Source: Bacteroidota bacterium
Lineage (GTDB): Bacteria; Bacteroidota; Rhodothermia; JANXDC01
NCBI GenBank assembly: GCA_025998875.1
Contig: AP024675.1
Coordinates: forward strand, 2,205,549-2,269,548
DNA length: 64,000 nucleotides
Direction: 5' to 3'
Shown here: positions 37,792 to 46,390 of the stretch, piece after piece
Numbering within the stretch: position 1 is the stretch's first letter
Layout of the letters: each line of letters opens with the position of its first letter
Notes under the pieces: model-generated
The model's input: only the letters and a program-made list of their open reading frames with translations
Database searches by the model: none
Told to the model about the DNA's origin: nothing
Translations under genes and position numbers: made by a program

Positions 37792-37798
37792 TGAAGCC

Positions 37799-40700
37799 AT
37801 GTCGCATCCTTTTGTTGCGCTCCTTGCCGAGCGCATCGTGGTCTTCGATGGGGCCATGGGCACGCAGATTCAGGCGCGCGCCCTGGGCCCGGAGGATTTC
37901 TGGGGCAAGGAGGGCTGCAATGAACTGCTTGTGCTTTCGCGCCCGGAGGTGATCGCCGAGATTCACGCCGCCTATCTGCACGCCGGCGCGATGGTCATCG
38001 AGACCAACACCTTCGGGGCCAATCGAGTGGTGCTCTCGGAGTACGGGGAGGAGGAGCGCACCTATGAGATCAACCGCGCGGCGGCCGCACTGGCCCGTCG
38101 GGTGGCCGGGGATTTCCATCGGCTCGATGAGCCCCGGTTCGTAGCTGGCTCCATCGGTCCCGGAACCCGGCTTCCCACGCTGGGACAGATCGACTTCCGC
38201 ACCCTGCGGGCTTCGTATCTGGAACAGGCCCTGGGTCTGCTCGACGGCGGGGTGGATCTGTTCATGATCGAGACCTGCCAGGATCCCCTGCAGATCAAGG
38301 CCGCCCTTGACGCCGTTCAGGAGGCCATGCGGCAACGGGGGCGCCGGATACCCGTGATCGTCTCCCTGACGATCGAGCCCACCGGAAGCATGCTCGTGGG
38401 CACGGACGTGCAGACGGCGCTCGCGATCCTGTCCCGCTATGAACTGACCGCGCTGGGGCTCAACTGCGCCACGGGTCCGGAACAGATGGATGCCCATCTG
38501 CGCCTGCTGGCCGCGCAGAGCCCCTTTGCCCTCTCCTGCCTGCCCAACGCCGGACTTCCGGAAAACGTGGGCGGCCGGGCCGTCTACCGGCTCAGCCCGG
38601 AAGAGCTGGCCCGCTGGATGCGCACCTTTGTACTGGATCTGGGTGTGCAGATCGTCGGGGGCTGCTGCGGCACAACCCCGGAACATATCCGCCTGCTGCG
38701 TCAGAGCGTAGAGGGGCTTGCCCCCCGGGCCCGGAACCCGGAATATATTCCCTCGGTCACGAGTCTGTATCAGAGCCTGCCCACGCGGCTGGAGCCGGCC
38801 CCGCTTCTGGTGGGCGAACGGCTCAACGCCAACGGTTCGCGGCAGTTCCGCGAGCTCCTGCTTGCCCAGGACTGGGAGGGCATGGTCCAGATGGCCCGCG
38901 AGCAGGTGCGCGAAGGGGCGCACCTGCTCGACGTCTGCGTGGCCTACGTGGGCCGGGATGAGCGCCGGGATATGACGGAACTGGTGCGCCGGCTGGTGCT
39001 CGAGGTCGAAGCCCCGCTCATGATCGATTCCACAGACCCGGTCGTGATCGAAGCCGCCCTGGAGCTCATCGGGGGCAAGGCGATCGTCAACTCCATCAAC
39101 TTCGAGGACGGAGAGGATCGGGCCCGCCGGGTGCTGGAGCTCTGTCGGCGATTCGGGGCCGCGGTGGTGGGACTGACCATCGATGAGCGGGGCATGGCCC
39201 GGAGCGTGGAGCACAAACTTCAGGTGGCCGAACGGCTCTATCGGCTGGCCGTGGAAGCATACGGCCTCCGGCCGGAGGAGCTCTTCATCGATCCGCTCAC
39301 CTTCACGCTCGGCTCCGGGGATGAAGCGTTTCGCCGCGCCGCCCTCGATACCCTGCAGGCCATCCGGCAGATCAAGGCCCGCTGGCCGCGCGTGCGCACC
39401 ATCCTGGGCATCAGCAACGTGAGCTTCGGCCTCAACCCCTCAGCCCGGCAGGCGCTCAATTCCGTCTTCCTGCATATGGCCGTGGAGGCCGGGCTGGACG
39501 CGGCGATCGTGCATGCCAGCCGCATCCAGCCCCTGCACCAGATCCCCGAGGAGATCCGGGAGCTGTGTCGTCGCCTGCTGGAAGATGACCGCCGCTACGA
39601 CGAGACGGGAAAGCTCATCTCCGATCCCCTCGAAGAGCTCATCGCCGCCACGAACATCCAGCAAGAAGGCCCAAAACGGGAAGATCGGACGGAGACGCTC
39701 TCCGTGGAAGAACGCCTCCGCCATCGGATTCTGGACGGAGAGCGCCGGGGGCTGGAGGAAGACCTGCGGGAAGCCCTCAAACGCTACGGGCCGCTGGAGA
39801 TCATCAACACCATCCTGCTGGATGCCATGCGCCAGGTGGGCGAACTCTTCGGATCCGGCCAGATGCAGCTTCCCTTCGTGCTCCGATCCGCCGAGGTCAT
39901 GAAAGCGGCCGTCACCTACCTGGAGCCCTTTATGGAGCGCCTGGAGGGCGCCCACAAGGGCACCGTGGTGCTGGCCACAGTCCGGGGAGATGTGCACGAT
40001 ATCGGCAAAAACCTCGTGGACATCATCCTCTCCAACAACGGCTATCGGGTCATCAACCTGGGCATCAAAGTGCCCGTTGAGGAGATGCTCGCCGCCGCCG
40101 AGGCGCACAGGGCCGATGCGATCGGCATGAGCGGGCTGCTCGTCAAGTCCACGGCCGTGATGCGGGAAAACCTGGAGTTCATGCGGGATCGGGGCTGGAA
40201 GATCCCCGTTTTGCTGGGCGGAGCAGCCCTGACGCGCCGGTTCGTGGAAGAAGAACTGCGTTCCCTCTATCCCGGACCGGTCTTCTACTGCCAGGACGCC
40301 TTCGAAGGGCTGGAGGTGCTCGAGCGCCTGCTCGGCTACAGCGCAGCGCAGAGCCCCCCGCGGCAGACGGAGGAGGAGACCGGCTATGAGCCCGTGGAGG
40401 TTTCCCCACCCCCTGTACGGGGCACCAAGCCGGCTCAGCTGCGCCTGAGCACCCGGCCCCGGGCGCGCACCGAGGGCCTATCTCCGGCCCCTGTTCCCCG
40501 TCCCCCGTTCCTTGGGGTGCGCCTGGAGCGGGAAATCGATCTGGATACCATCTACACGTACCTCAACCGCACCGCCCTTATCAAGGGGCAGTGGGGAATA
40601 CGAGCCGGAAACCGAAACGGAGCGGAGTTTGAACGCTACCTGGAGCGGGAAATCTACCCCGTGCTCGAACGCCTGCTCCGGGAAGCCGGGCGGGACGGAT

Positions 40701-41341
40701 GGCTCAGGCCCGCTGTTGCATACGGGTTCTTCCCTGTGCGCGCCGAGGGAGAAACGCTCATCGTCTACCGGCCTGGCGGGATGCGCCCGGAAGAAGCCCC
40801 CCTTCGGGAGGACTGGCCGGGCTGGGAGGAGTTCGCAGACGCCGAGCCCACAGAATGGCTGCGCTTTCGCTTTCCCCGTCAGCGCCAGGCCCCGTACCGG
40901 TGCATTGCGGACTTTTTCCGCTCCGATGGCTTCGACGTGCTCGGCGTCCAGCTGGTCACCATGGGACCGGAGGCGAGCGCTTACGCGCAGAGGCTCTTCC
41001 AGGAGGGCCGCTATCAGGAATACCTCTACGTGCATGGCTTTTCCGTGGAGATGGCCGAGGCGCTGGCCGAATACTGGCACAAGCGCATGCGCCAGATGCT
41101 GGACATCGCGCACGAAGACGCCCGGGACCTCAAGGCGCTCTTTCAGCAGGGATACCGGGGATCCCGCTACTCCTTCGGCTATCCGGCTTGTCCGAACCTG
41201 GAGGATCAGGTCCTTATCATGCAGCTCCTCAGGCCAGAGCGCATCGGGGTGGGGCTTACGGAAGCGTTCCAGCTCGTGCCCGAGCAGTCCACCTCGGCCC
41301 TGGTGGTGCACCATCCGCAGGCGAAATACTTCCGCGTTTAG
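37799..41341 (+). CDS. metH: cobalamin-dependent methionine synthase
   Basis: The 1180-residue protein is full length. The N-terminal homocysteine/Zn domain has GLNCATGP and VGGCCGTTPEH; the pterin domain has VGERLNANGSRQF and IDSTDPVVIEAALE. The cobalamin domain near residue 731 has GDVHDIGKNLVDIIL with the axial His, and SGLLVKSTAVMRENLEFM. The C-terminal activation domain has RFPRQRQAPYRCIADFF and YRGSRYSFGYPACPNLEDQ. It methylates homocysteine from methyltetrahydrofolate. It is the only plus-strand gene in the window, read from a SAM-I riboswitch with AGGGGGG 8 bases before the ATG. Confidence 0.98.
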   Translation: MSHPFVALLAERIVVFDGAMGTQIQARALGPEDFWGKEGCNELLVLSRPEVIAEIHAAYLHAGAMVIETNTFGANRVVLSEYGEEERTYEINRAAAALARRVAGDFHRLDEPRFVAGSIGPGTRLPTLGQIDFRTLRASYLEQALGLLDGGVDLFMIETCQDPLQIKAALDAVQEAMRQRGRRIPVIVSLTIEPTGSMLVGTDVQTALAILSRYELTALGLNCATGPEQMDAHLRLLAAQSPFALSCLPNAGLPENVGGRAVYRLSPEELARWMRTFVLDLGVQIVGGCCGTTPEHIRLLRQSVEGLAPRARNPEYIPSVTSLYQSLPTRLEPAPLLVGERLNANGSRQFRELLLAQDWEGMVQMAREQVREGAHLLDVCVAYVGRDERRDMTELVRRLVLEVEAPLMIDSTDPVVIEAALELIGGKAIVNSINFEDGEDRARRVLELCRRFGAAVVGLTIDERGMARSVEHKLQVAERLYRLAVEAYGLRPEELFIDPLTFTLGSGDEAFRRAALDTLQAIRQIKARWPRVRTILGISNVSFGLNPSARQALNSVFLHMAVEAGLDAAIVHASRIQPLHQIPEEIRELCRRLLEDDRRYDETGKLISDPLEELIAATNIQQEGPKREDRTETLSVEERLRHRILDGERRGLEEDLREALKRYGPLEIINTILLDAMRQVGELFGSGQMQLPFVLRSAEVMKAAVTYLEPFMERLEGAHKGTVVLATVRGDVHDIGKNLVDIILSNNGYRVINLGIKVPVEEMLAAAEAHRADAIGMSGLLVKSTAVMRENLEFMRDRGWKIPVLLGGAALTRRFVEEELRSLYPGPVFYCQDAFEGLEVLERLLGYSAAQSPPRQTEEETGYEPVEVSPPPVRGTKPAQLRLSTRPRARTEGLSPAPVPRPPFLGVRLEREIDLDTIYTYLNRTALIKGQWGIRAGNRNGAEFERYLEREIYPVLERLLREAGRDGWLRPAVAYGFFPVRAEGETLIVYRPGGMRPEEAPLREDWPGWEEFADAEPTEWLRFRFPRQRQAPYRCIADFFRSDGFDVLGVQLVTMGPEASAYAQRLFQEGRYQEYLYVHGFSVEMAEALAEYWHKRMRQMLDIAHEDARDLKALFQQGYRGSRYSFGYPACPNLEDQVLIMQLLRPERIGVGLTEAFQLVPEQSTSALVVHHPQAKYFRV

Positions 41342-41364
41342 GCGCCGATCGCCGGATGAAACAA

Positions 41365-41393
41365 AAAAGGCAGGGCGCAAAGCCCTGCCTTTT
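41365..41393 (+). terminator. intrinsic terminator after metH
   Basis: AAAAGGCAGGGC (41365-41376), loop GCAAA, GCCCTGCCTTTT (41382-41393). The stem has GC-rich core pairs, with A tract before and T tract after, so it can also end transcripts from the other strand. Confidence 0.9.
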
Positions 41394-41484
41394 CTGCTGT
41401 CCCGACGGCGCCTGCCGTACTAGATCTGCTCTAGCTATCTCGCCCTCCGATGTACATAGCTCCGTTGCAATCCGGTGCGGGACG

Positions 41485-41524
41485 AAAAAACGGGCGCCTA
41501 CGAGCCGGGGCCTGCGAACGCCCG
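41485..41524 (-). terminator. intrinsic terminator of the polysaccharide operon
   Basis: On the minus strand CGGGCG (41519-41524), an inner loop and CGCCCG (41491-41496) are followed by TTTTTT. It stands 28 bases after the Doc-like stop. The stem is short (6 bp), so efficiency may be modest. Confidence 0.6.
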
Positions 41525-41551
41525 CAGACTTGCGCCGTATACGATACGGAC

Positions 41552-42001
41552 TCAGGCGTCTGCTGTGCTTTCCGCTCGCCCCACAGGTCCGATCAGGCGC
41601 ATGCGGCGCAGGAGCCACCTGTAGATTCGTTCGGGATCGCCCGCCTCGATGCTGCGCAGCATCCGGTAGATGGCCTCTGAAGAGGCGCGCACCTGAAACC
41701 CGTTGGTGTTGAGCAGATGCAGGAGCGCCATCCAGGCCAGGGCCACGTTGCCCTGCCGAAAGGGCCGGTAGTGAACGAGTTCAAAGAGCAGGCGCGCTCC
41801 GCAGCGGGCCAGGTGCTCTTTTTTTGATCCCCGCCGGAGCTCTTCGGCTTCCCGATACAGGAGCACAAGCGCGAGCTCCAGCGCGGCCAGCTCCCGAAGC
41901 GCCGGATCCCAGTGCATGCGCCTGCAGAGCTCTTCATGCAGCCAGCAGACCTCCCCCACGGTGGGGAGGCGCAGCCCAGGAAGGGACCTCGCTATGGCCA
42001 T
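41552..42001 (-). CDS. Doc/Fic-like protein with a degenerate motif
   Basis: The 149-residue protein fits the death-on-curing size. The core region FELVHYRPFRQGNVALAWMALLHLLNTNGF aligns by eye with the Doc motif HPFxxGNKRTA...LELNG. At that alignment the catalytic His is Arg, Asp/Glu is Gln and Lys-Arg is Val-Ala, so AMPylation or phosphorylation of EF-Tu by this protein is doubtful. It overlaps the ribbon-helix-helix gene by 10 bases, as toxin-antitoxin pairs do. It may be a dead toxin, a repurposed Fic fold, or a false fit. Confidence 0.6.
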   Translation of the reverse strand: MAIARSLPGLRLPTVGEVCWLHEELCRRMHWDPALRELAALELALVLLYREAEELRRGSKKEHLARCGARLLFELVHYRPFRQGNVALAWMALLHLLNTNGFQVRASSEAIYRMLRSIEAGDPERIYRWLLRRMRLIGPVGRAESTADA

Positions 42002-42201
42002 GGCCCGATCCGCTCCAGCAGATTCTGATAGCGCCTCCAGTTTTCTTCCACGCGATCCCGATTGCGCGCCTCAAGCCTCTCCTGCTGGGCCAGAAAGTGC
42101 TCCAGGGCGACCCGGATCACGTACTCCAGCGGCACCCCGTGGCGCCGGGCCAGGGCGCACAGGCGATCATAAAGATCCCGGGGCAACCTTATCTCCCCCA
42201 T
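41992..42201 (-). CDS. small ribbon-helix-helix-like protein, possible antitoxin
   Basis: The 69-residue protein starts EIRLPRDLYDRLCALARRHGVPLEYVIRVALEHFLAQQE, the strand-helix-helix layout of MetJ/Arc-type regulators, followed by a charged helical tail suited to binding a partner. It overlaps the Doc-like gene by 10 bases and the Wzi-like stop by 13. The classic Doc partner is Phd, not RHH, but other RHH partners are known. Autoregulation is expected but there is no separate promoter here. Confidence 0.65.
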   Translation of the reverse strand: MGEIRLPRDLYDRLCALARRHGVPLEYVIRVALEHFLAQQERLEARNRDRVEENWRRYQNLLERIGPWP

Positions 42202-43814
42202 TCCAGACCCAGACGCCAGATCCGCTGATCCGGAATCCGAGCGCCCTCCAGGACCCGGCGCAGTTCGAAGCGGACCCAGAAGACAAAGGCACGCCAGGGC
42301 TCCCAGCGCAGCATGAGGGCACCCCGGACCCAGCGGTGCCGATCGCTTCCGGTAAGAAAGCGTTTGTTGCCGGTCATGGGACCCACGCTCCCTCCCAACC
42401 GCGCATCCCCCCCCACGTTGCGCACCAGATTGCCCGAAGCATCCAGCACGTTTAGCCCCTTGCGCACGGCCTCAAGCTCGGCCTCGATCCAGCTTCTGGC
42501 TCCCACCCACCGGCGCAGACGCAACAGCCAGGAATCCGCGTTGGGCCCGAGCGGATGGCCGATCGTCCATTCCCGTTCGATATAGGCGTTATAAGGCCGC
42601 GGATGGGAATAGACAAAAGGGTCGATGTACGTGTAGGAAAGCCCCGCCTCCCAGCCCCGAGGCCCGTACCAGTGTATCCCGGCCTGCAGGCCGTGCTTGT
42701 TATCGAGCGTATCGGTAAAGAGCCCGGAAAAGGTGAGATTATCGATCAGCCAGCTGCCGTGCAGGATCCATCCCGGACGGATGCGCACCCGGGCTTCCAG
42801 AGTCCAGAGGATGTTGTCCAGGAAACCGAACTCATCTTCAGAGATGAGGAACGGATAGATCGGGATCCAGTAGGTGAGCTCCATCCCCCGGTTGCCGTAG
42901 ACGACCATTTCCGTAAAGGCAACCGTCCATCCTGCGCGGGGCTCGAACTGAACCCGGTGCAGGGCAAGCCACCGGGGTCTTCTCCAGGTGCCTGTCTGCT
43001 GAGGCCGGTCGGGCAGCGGGGTCTCGAAGACCGAATCCTGAAGGGCGGCGTGCAGGAACTGAAAATTCGTCCGCCGGTAGCGCAGGGAAAACCGCAGGTA
43101 CGGTACATAGGGTGGGTTTTCCGACCAGATCAGCGAGGAGGCCGGCTCAATGCCGTAGAGGATGCGGCCTCGGCCCATGTCCAGCATCAGAGGCCCGGAG
43201 AGGTAGCTCATGAAGGCCTGCACATCGTAGGAGCCCTCTTCCCGGATGCGCACGTTCTGTGTGCGGGACCAGATCGGATCGAATCGGCCCAGATCCGGGG
43301 GCCGGTATCCGATCGCGCGCGCGTCCAGAAAAAACCCCACCCGTCCGAGGACGCTTCCGTAGAGGCGTCCGCCCAGACGGGATACGGGACCGAAGAAGCC
43401 CTCGGTTTCACGGACGGACATGAGCTCCCCTCCCACCGAGGGGTCCACAAACAGACGGGTTTCCGGATCCCGGTAGGCGTACAGATGCCCTTGCTGGCCC
43501 CTGCTGCGCGGAAGGAGAAAGGCCTCCTGATCGGGTCGATCTTCGAGCTCCCGGACCCAGGACCACCAGCGGGTGCGGTCCTCGGCATCGAGTCGGGTGG
43601 TGTCTACCCGAAGGAGTCGGTCCAGGAGCACGGCGCGCGAGGCCGGGATGCCGTCCCATCCCCGTTCCAGAAGAAGGCCGCGCCCATAGGCGCGCTCCAG
43701 CCAGGAGTATACGGGATGGGGATAGGGCCACATTTCCGGCCGGGGCACCTGGCCGGAAACGGGCACGGCAAACGCCGAGGTGATCAACAGGAGCATCCAG
43801 AGCCGATCAGACAT
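42189..43814 (-). CDS. Wzi-like outer-membrane protein
   Basis: The 541-residue protein has a signal peptide (MLLLITSAFAVPVSG) and many aromatic-rich amphipathic strands, e.g. GWILHGSWLIDNLTFSGLF, GWEAGLSYTYIDPFVYSHPRPYNAY and ALMLRWEPWRAFVFWVRFELRR, ending in strands as a barrel would. N-terminal YPHPVYSWLERAYGRGLL resembles the leader of Bacteroidota capsule assembly Wzi-type proteins. Such proteins help attach or organise surface glycan. It is the last surface gene before the RHH/Doc pair. Confidence 0.65.
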   Translation of the reverse strand: MSDRLWMLLLITSAFAVPVSGQVPRPEMWPYPHPVYSWLERAYGRGLLLERGWDGIPASRAVLLDRLLRVDTTRLDAEDRTRWWSWVRELEDRPDQEAFLLPRSRGQQGHLYAYRDPETRLFVDPSVGGELMSVRETEGFFGPVSRLGGRLYGSVLGRVGFFLDARAIGYRPPDLGRFDPIWSRTQNVRIREEGSYDVQAFMSYLSGPLMLDMGRGRILYGIEPASSLIWSENPPYVPYLRFSLRYRRTNFQFLHAALQDSVFETPLPDRPQQTGTWRRPRWLALHRVQFEPRAGWTVAFTEMVVYGNRGMELTYWIPIYPFLISEDEFGFLDNILWTLEARVRIRPGWILHGSWLIDNLTFSGLFTDTLDNKHGLQAGIHWYGPRGWEAGLSYTYIDPFVYSHPRPYNAYIEREWTIGHPLGPNADSWLLRLRRWVGARSWIEAELEAVRKGLNVLDASGNLVRNVGGDARLGGSVGPMTGNKRFLTGSDRHRWVRGALMLRWEPWRAFVFWVRFELRRVLEGARIPDQRIWRLGLEWGR

Positions 43815-44451
43815 GATCCGCCGCCTGTTTTACCGCCCGTTCCTCCGGGTGCCAGACACCTTCGCGGCGCATGAGCTTGACCAGGGTCTGGAGGAGGATG
43901 CGCAGATCCAGCCAGAGGCTTACGTGCGCCGCATACCAGGCATCCAGTTCGTAGCGTCGCTCGAGATCCACGCTGTTACGCCCCTGAATCTGCGCCCACC
44001 CGGTAAGACCCGGACGAACCTGATGGCGGGGCATGAGCGGCCAGTGGTGTTCTTCGGGTAAATCGTCGGGAAGCAGAGGCCTTGGCCCCACCAGGCTCAT
44101 CTCCCCCTTGAGCACGTTCCAGAGCTGGGGCAGTTCGTCCACCCCAAATGCACGCAGCCACCTGCCCACAGGGGTCAGCCTGAGATCATCCTGGTGGGGC
44201 CAGCTGGTCCGATTCAGCGGGGCTCCGCGCAGCGTGCGCAGTTTGTAGAGCGTAAACGGCCTGCCCCGGTATCCGACCCGACGCTGTCGGATCAGAACAG
44301 GCCTGCCCACTCCCCATCGGACAAGAGCCCACAGCAGGGGCCACAACAGGAGGAACCCCGTAAGGGCGGGCACCACGAGGATGAGGTCCAGCAGACGCTT
44401 ACCCCATCGCGCATACAGGGTAGGAGGAGGTATAGAAGGCGGGGACTGCAT
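43807..44451 (-). CDS. undecaprenyl-phosphate sugar transferase
   Basis: The ~214-residue monotopic phosphoglycosyl transferase has a hydrophobic anchor (RLLDLILVVPALTGFLLLWPLLWALV), the GRPFTLYKLRTL motif, [24 protein letters not shown] and RPGLTGWAQIQGRNSVDLE. It moves a sugar-phosphate to undecaprenyl phosphate, starting polysaccharide assembly. The ATG at 44451 overlaps the GT26 stop (TAATG); the longer frame reaching 44616 is spurious. It is one of three such transferases in this locus and the only one that looks intact. Confidence 0.93.
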   Translation of the reverse strand: MQSPPSIPPPTLYARWGKRLLDLILVVPALTGFLLLWPLLWALVRWGVGRPVLIRQRRVGYRGRPFTLYKLRTLRGAPLNRTSWPHQDDLRLTPVGRWLRAFGVDELPQLWNVLKGEMSLVGPRPLLPDDLPEEHHWPLMPRHQVRPGLTGWAQIQGRNSVDLERRYELDAWYAAHVSLWLDLRILLQTLVKLMRREGVWHPEERAVKQAADHV

Positions 44452-45176
44452 TAGAGATAACGAAACAGGCGCAGCGCGCGCCATACACGCCGCCATCGAG
44501 CAGGTCGCTGCAGCAGACGCCAGAGAAACTCCAGCCCCATCTGTTGCACCCATCGGGGGGCGCGGCGCTCCCGGCCGCTTACGAAATCCAGCGTCCCCCC
44601 CACCCCGATGGCCCATCGCACCCCGATCGCTTCGAGTTCGTCGTGATGGGCATAGAGCCAGAGCTCCTGCTTGGGCATGCCAAAAGCAACCAGCAAGATA
44701 TCCGGACGGAAGGCGCGCACCCGGTTCAGGATCTCTTCATCGACCTGGTCCGGAAACGGGTAGGGATGGAAAGGGGGGGCATATCCTTCGATCGGGATGC
44801 CATACCGGCTCCGCAGGCGGAGGCAGCTCAGCCGGTTGGCTTCGGGACCAGCCCCCAGCAGAAACATCCGCAGCCCCTGATCGCGGGCCAGAGCGGCAAA
44901 ATGGTAGATCAGATCGGATCCAGACAGCTTCTCAAACGACATCTCCTTGTAGCGCCAGCGAGCCAGCCAGTACGGAATCTGGCCGTCTATACAGGCCATA
45001 CTGGTGCGCACCGCTTCGCGGAACAGGGCATGCTCATGGTACCAGACAATTCCTTCGGCATTGATCGTGCTGATGCGCTTGAGGCCTTGCTCCGGACACA
45101 GGAGATCTTCCAGGCAGAGGCCGGTAAACGGAATATCGGCAAAAATCAGGATGTGCCCGACAGCGGTCGTCTGCAT
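44451..45176 (-). CDS. GT26 (WecG/TagA/CpsF) glycosyltransferase
   Basis: The 241-residue protein matches the WecG/TagA family. STINAEGIVWYHEHALFREAV near residue 35, DLIYHFAALARDQGLRMFLLGAG near 90, PDILLVAFGMPKQELWLYAH and GVGGTLDFVSGRERRAPRWVQQMGLEFLWRLLQRP are all present. These enzymes add N-acetylmannosamine or its uronic acid to a lipid-linked sugar. It overlaps the Wzy gene by 31 bases and the sugar transferase by one. Confidence 0.92.
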   Translation of the reverse strand: MQTTAVGHILIFADIPFTGLCLEDLLCPEQGLKRISTINAEGIVWYHEHALFREAVRTSMACIDGQIPYWLARWRYKEMSFEKLSGSDLIYHFAALARDQGLRMFLLGAGPEANRLSCLRLRSRYGIPIEGYAPPFHPYPFPDQVDEEILNRVRAFRPDILLVAFGMPKQELWLYAHHDELEAIGVRWAIGVGGTLDFVSGRERRAPRWVQQMGLEFLWRLLQRPARWRRVWRALRLFRYL

Positions 45177-46390
45177 GGGAGTCCTCCACCTGCGTGCATG
45201 GCCAGCGCAAGCAAACTGGCATATAACCCCGTATGCAAGGGTACAGCGGGCACCAGAGGCGAAAGCAACACAGTTACCCAGAAAAAATCCTGGAGGGCGC
45301 GCACGAAGGATGCGTCCGACTCTTCGGGCATGCGGTACAGGGCTCGGCCCAGGAGCACATAGAAGAGCGCAATAGCGATTACTCCGATGAGCCCGAGCTC
45401 AAAGGCGATCCCGAGCCAGCCCACATCGGAAGTCCAGAAGTTAACCCCGTAGAAGTCTTGAAGGGTATAGCCCCACAACGGGTTTACATACCCCATACCG
45501 AAAAGCCATCGTATAGGGTCAGAGCCCAACTCGAAGAGTACACGCTCGGCTGTACTTGAGCGCAGCGCGAGGGCGGAGAGCAACTCCAGGGGCTCGAAAT
45601 ACACCACTACTCCCCCCAGCAACACCACCACAGGCGGCAGGCTCATCAGGACCAGCCGGCGCCATTTCGGGTAGCGCCAGCCCGCCAGAATTAGACCGAA
45701 AAGCAATCCAAAGAGCATACTTCGGGACTGCACCACAAAAGCCACCGTGCCTATACCCCCCACTACCCCCAGAGCATACCGCCCCCCGCCGGCGGTCCAC
45801 CATCGATGCGCCCAGTACAACGTACTCAGGGCCAGCAGGGGCAGATAGAGGTTATACCGGTAGCCCCGAATCGGATCGTAGAGCAGCAACCTGCCCCCTT
45901 CTCCTGCTCCGGAGGCGGAAAACCATTCGGGATTGGCGAAAAACTTCAAAAATCCACCGACAAGCAGGGTCATCACCCCCACGGCCGATACGGCTCGGGC
46001 TACTTCCTCAAGGGAAATGGAAAAGCGCCTCAGACCGTAGAGCACAATCCCGTAGAAAGCCACAGGCAACAATTTGATCTGCGCCCAGAGCCCCCAGTAA
46101 ACGGGCTGGCCAAAACAGACCGCACTGCGAAGCGCTGACTGCAGGGAAAGCCCGGCCGCGGCCAGAAGCAGAACAACCGCGTACGGGTAACTCACCCCCC
46201 AGCGCAGATGCCCGAGCAGGATTGCAATCCCCACAAGCAACGCCAGGGCGGGCAGAACGGCTTTGGCCAGACGGTAGAGCAGCGGAAAATCCTGTATGTA
46301 GAAAAACGCCTGCCCGAACCCCAGCACAGCGCACAGCAACAGCACCTCTCTGCCGGAGGGCAAACCCATCCTGGACGAGATCACGCCCAT
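45146..46390 (-). CDS. Wzy-like O-antigen polymerase/ligase
   Basis: The 414-residue protein has about ten or more hydrophobic segments and a soluble loop holding RLLLYDPIRGYRYNLYLPLLALSTLYW and LGSDPIRWLFGMGYVNPL. This is the usual plan of O-antigen polymerases (Wzy) and ligases (WaaL), which low sequence identity does not let me separate. With Wzx, Wzz and SLBB genes nearby, polymerase is more likely. It is adjacent to the preceding GT2 gene without a gap. Confidence 0.75.
   Translation of the reverse strand: MGVISSRMGLPSGREVLLLCAVLGFGQAFFYIQDFPLLYRLAKAVLPALALLVGIAILLGHLRWGVSYPYAVVLLLAAAGLSLQSALRSAVCFGQPVYWGLWAQIKLLPVAFYGIVLYGLRRFSISLEEVARAVSAVGVMTLLVGGFLKFFANPEWFSASGAGEGGRLLLYDPIRGYRYNLYLPLLALSTLYWAHRWWTAGGGRYALGVVGGIGTVAFVVQSRSMLFGLLFGLILAGWRYPKWRRLVLMSLPPVVVLLGGVVVYFEPLELLSALALRSSTAERVLFELGSDPIRWLFGMGYVNPLWGYTLQDFYGVNFWTSDVGWLGIAFELGLIGVIAIALFYVLLGRALYRMPEESDASFVRALQDFFWVTVLLSPLVPAVPLHTGLYASLLALAMHAGGGLPCRRPLSGTS

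Larger units (their letters stand above)
37318..37798. other. divergent control region between fdtA-like operon and metH
   Basis: The 481-base region separates the minus-strand sugar operon from plus-strand metH. From about 37480 it holds a metH promoter candidate and the SAM-I riboswitch. The 37318-37480 part shows no clear minus-strand promoter to me. Confidence 0.6.

Noticed and set aside
37544-39214. 556-residue minus-strand frame opposite metH
   Set aside because: It covers the riboswitch and the first third of metH, both certain on the plus strand.
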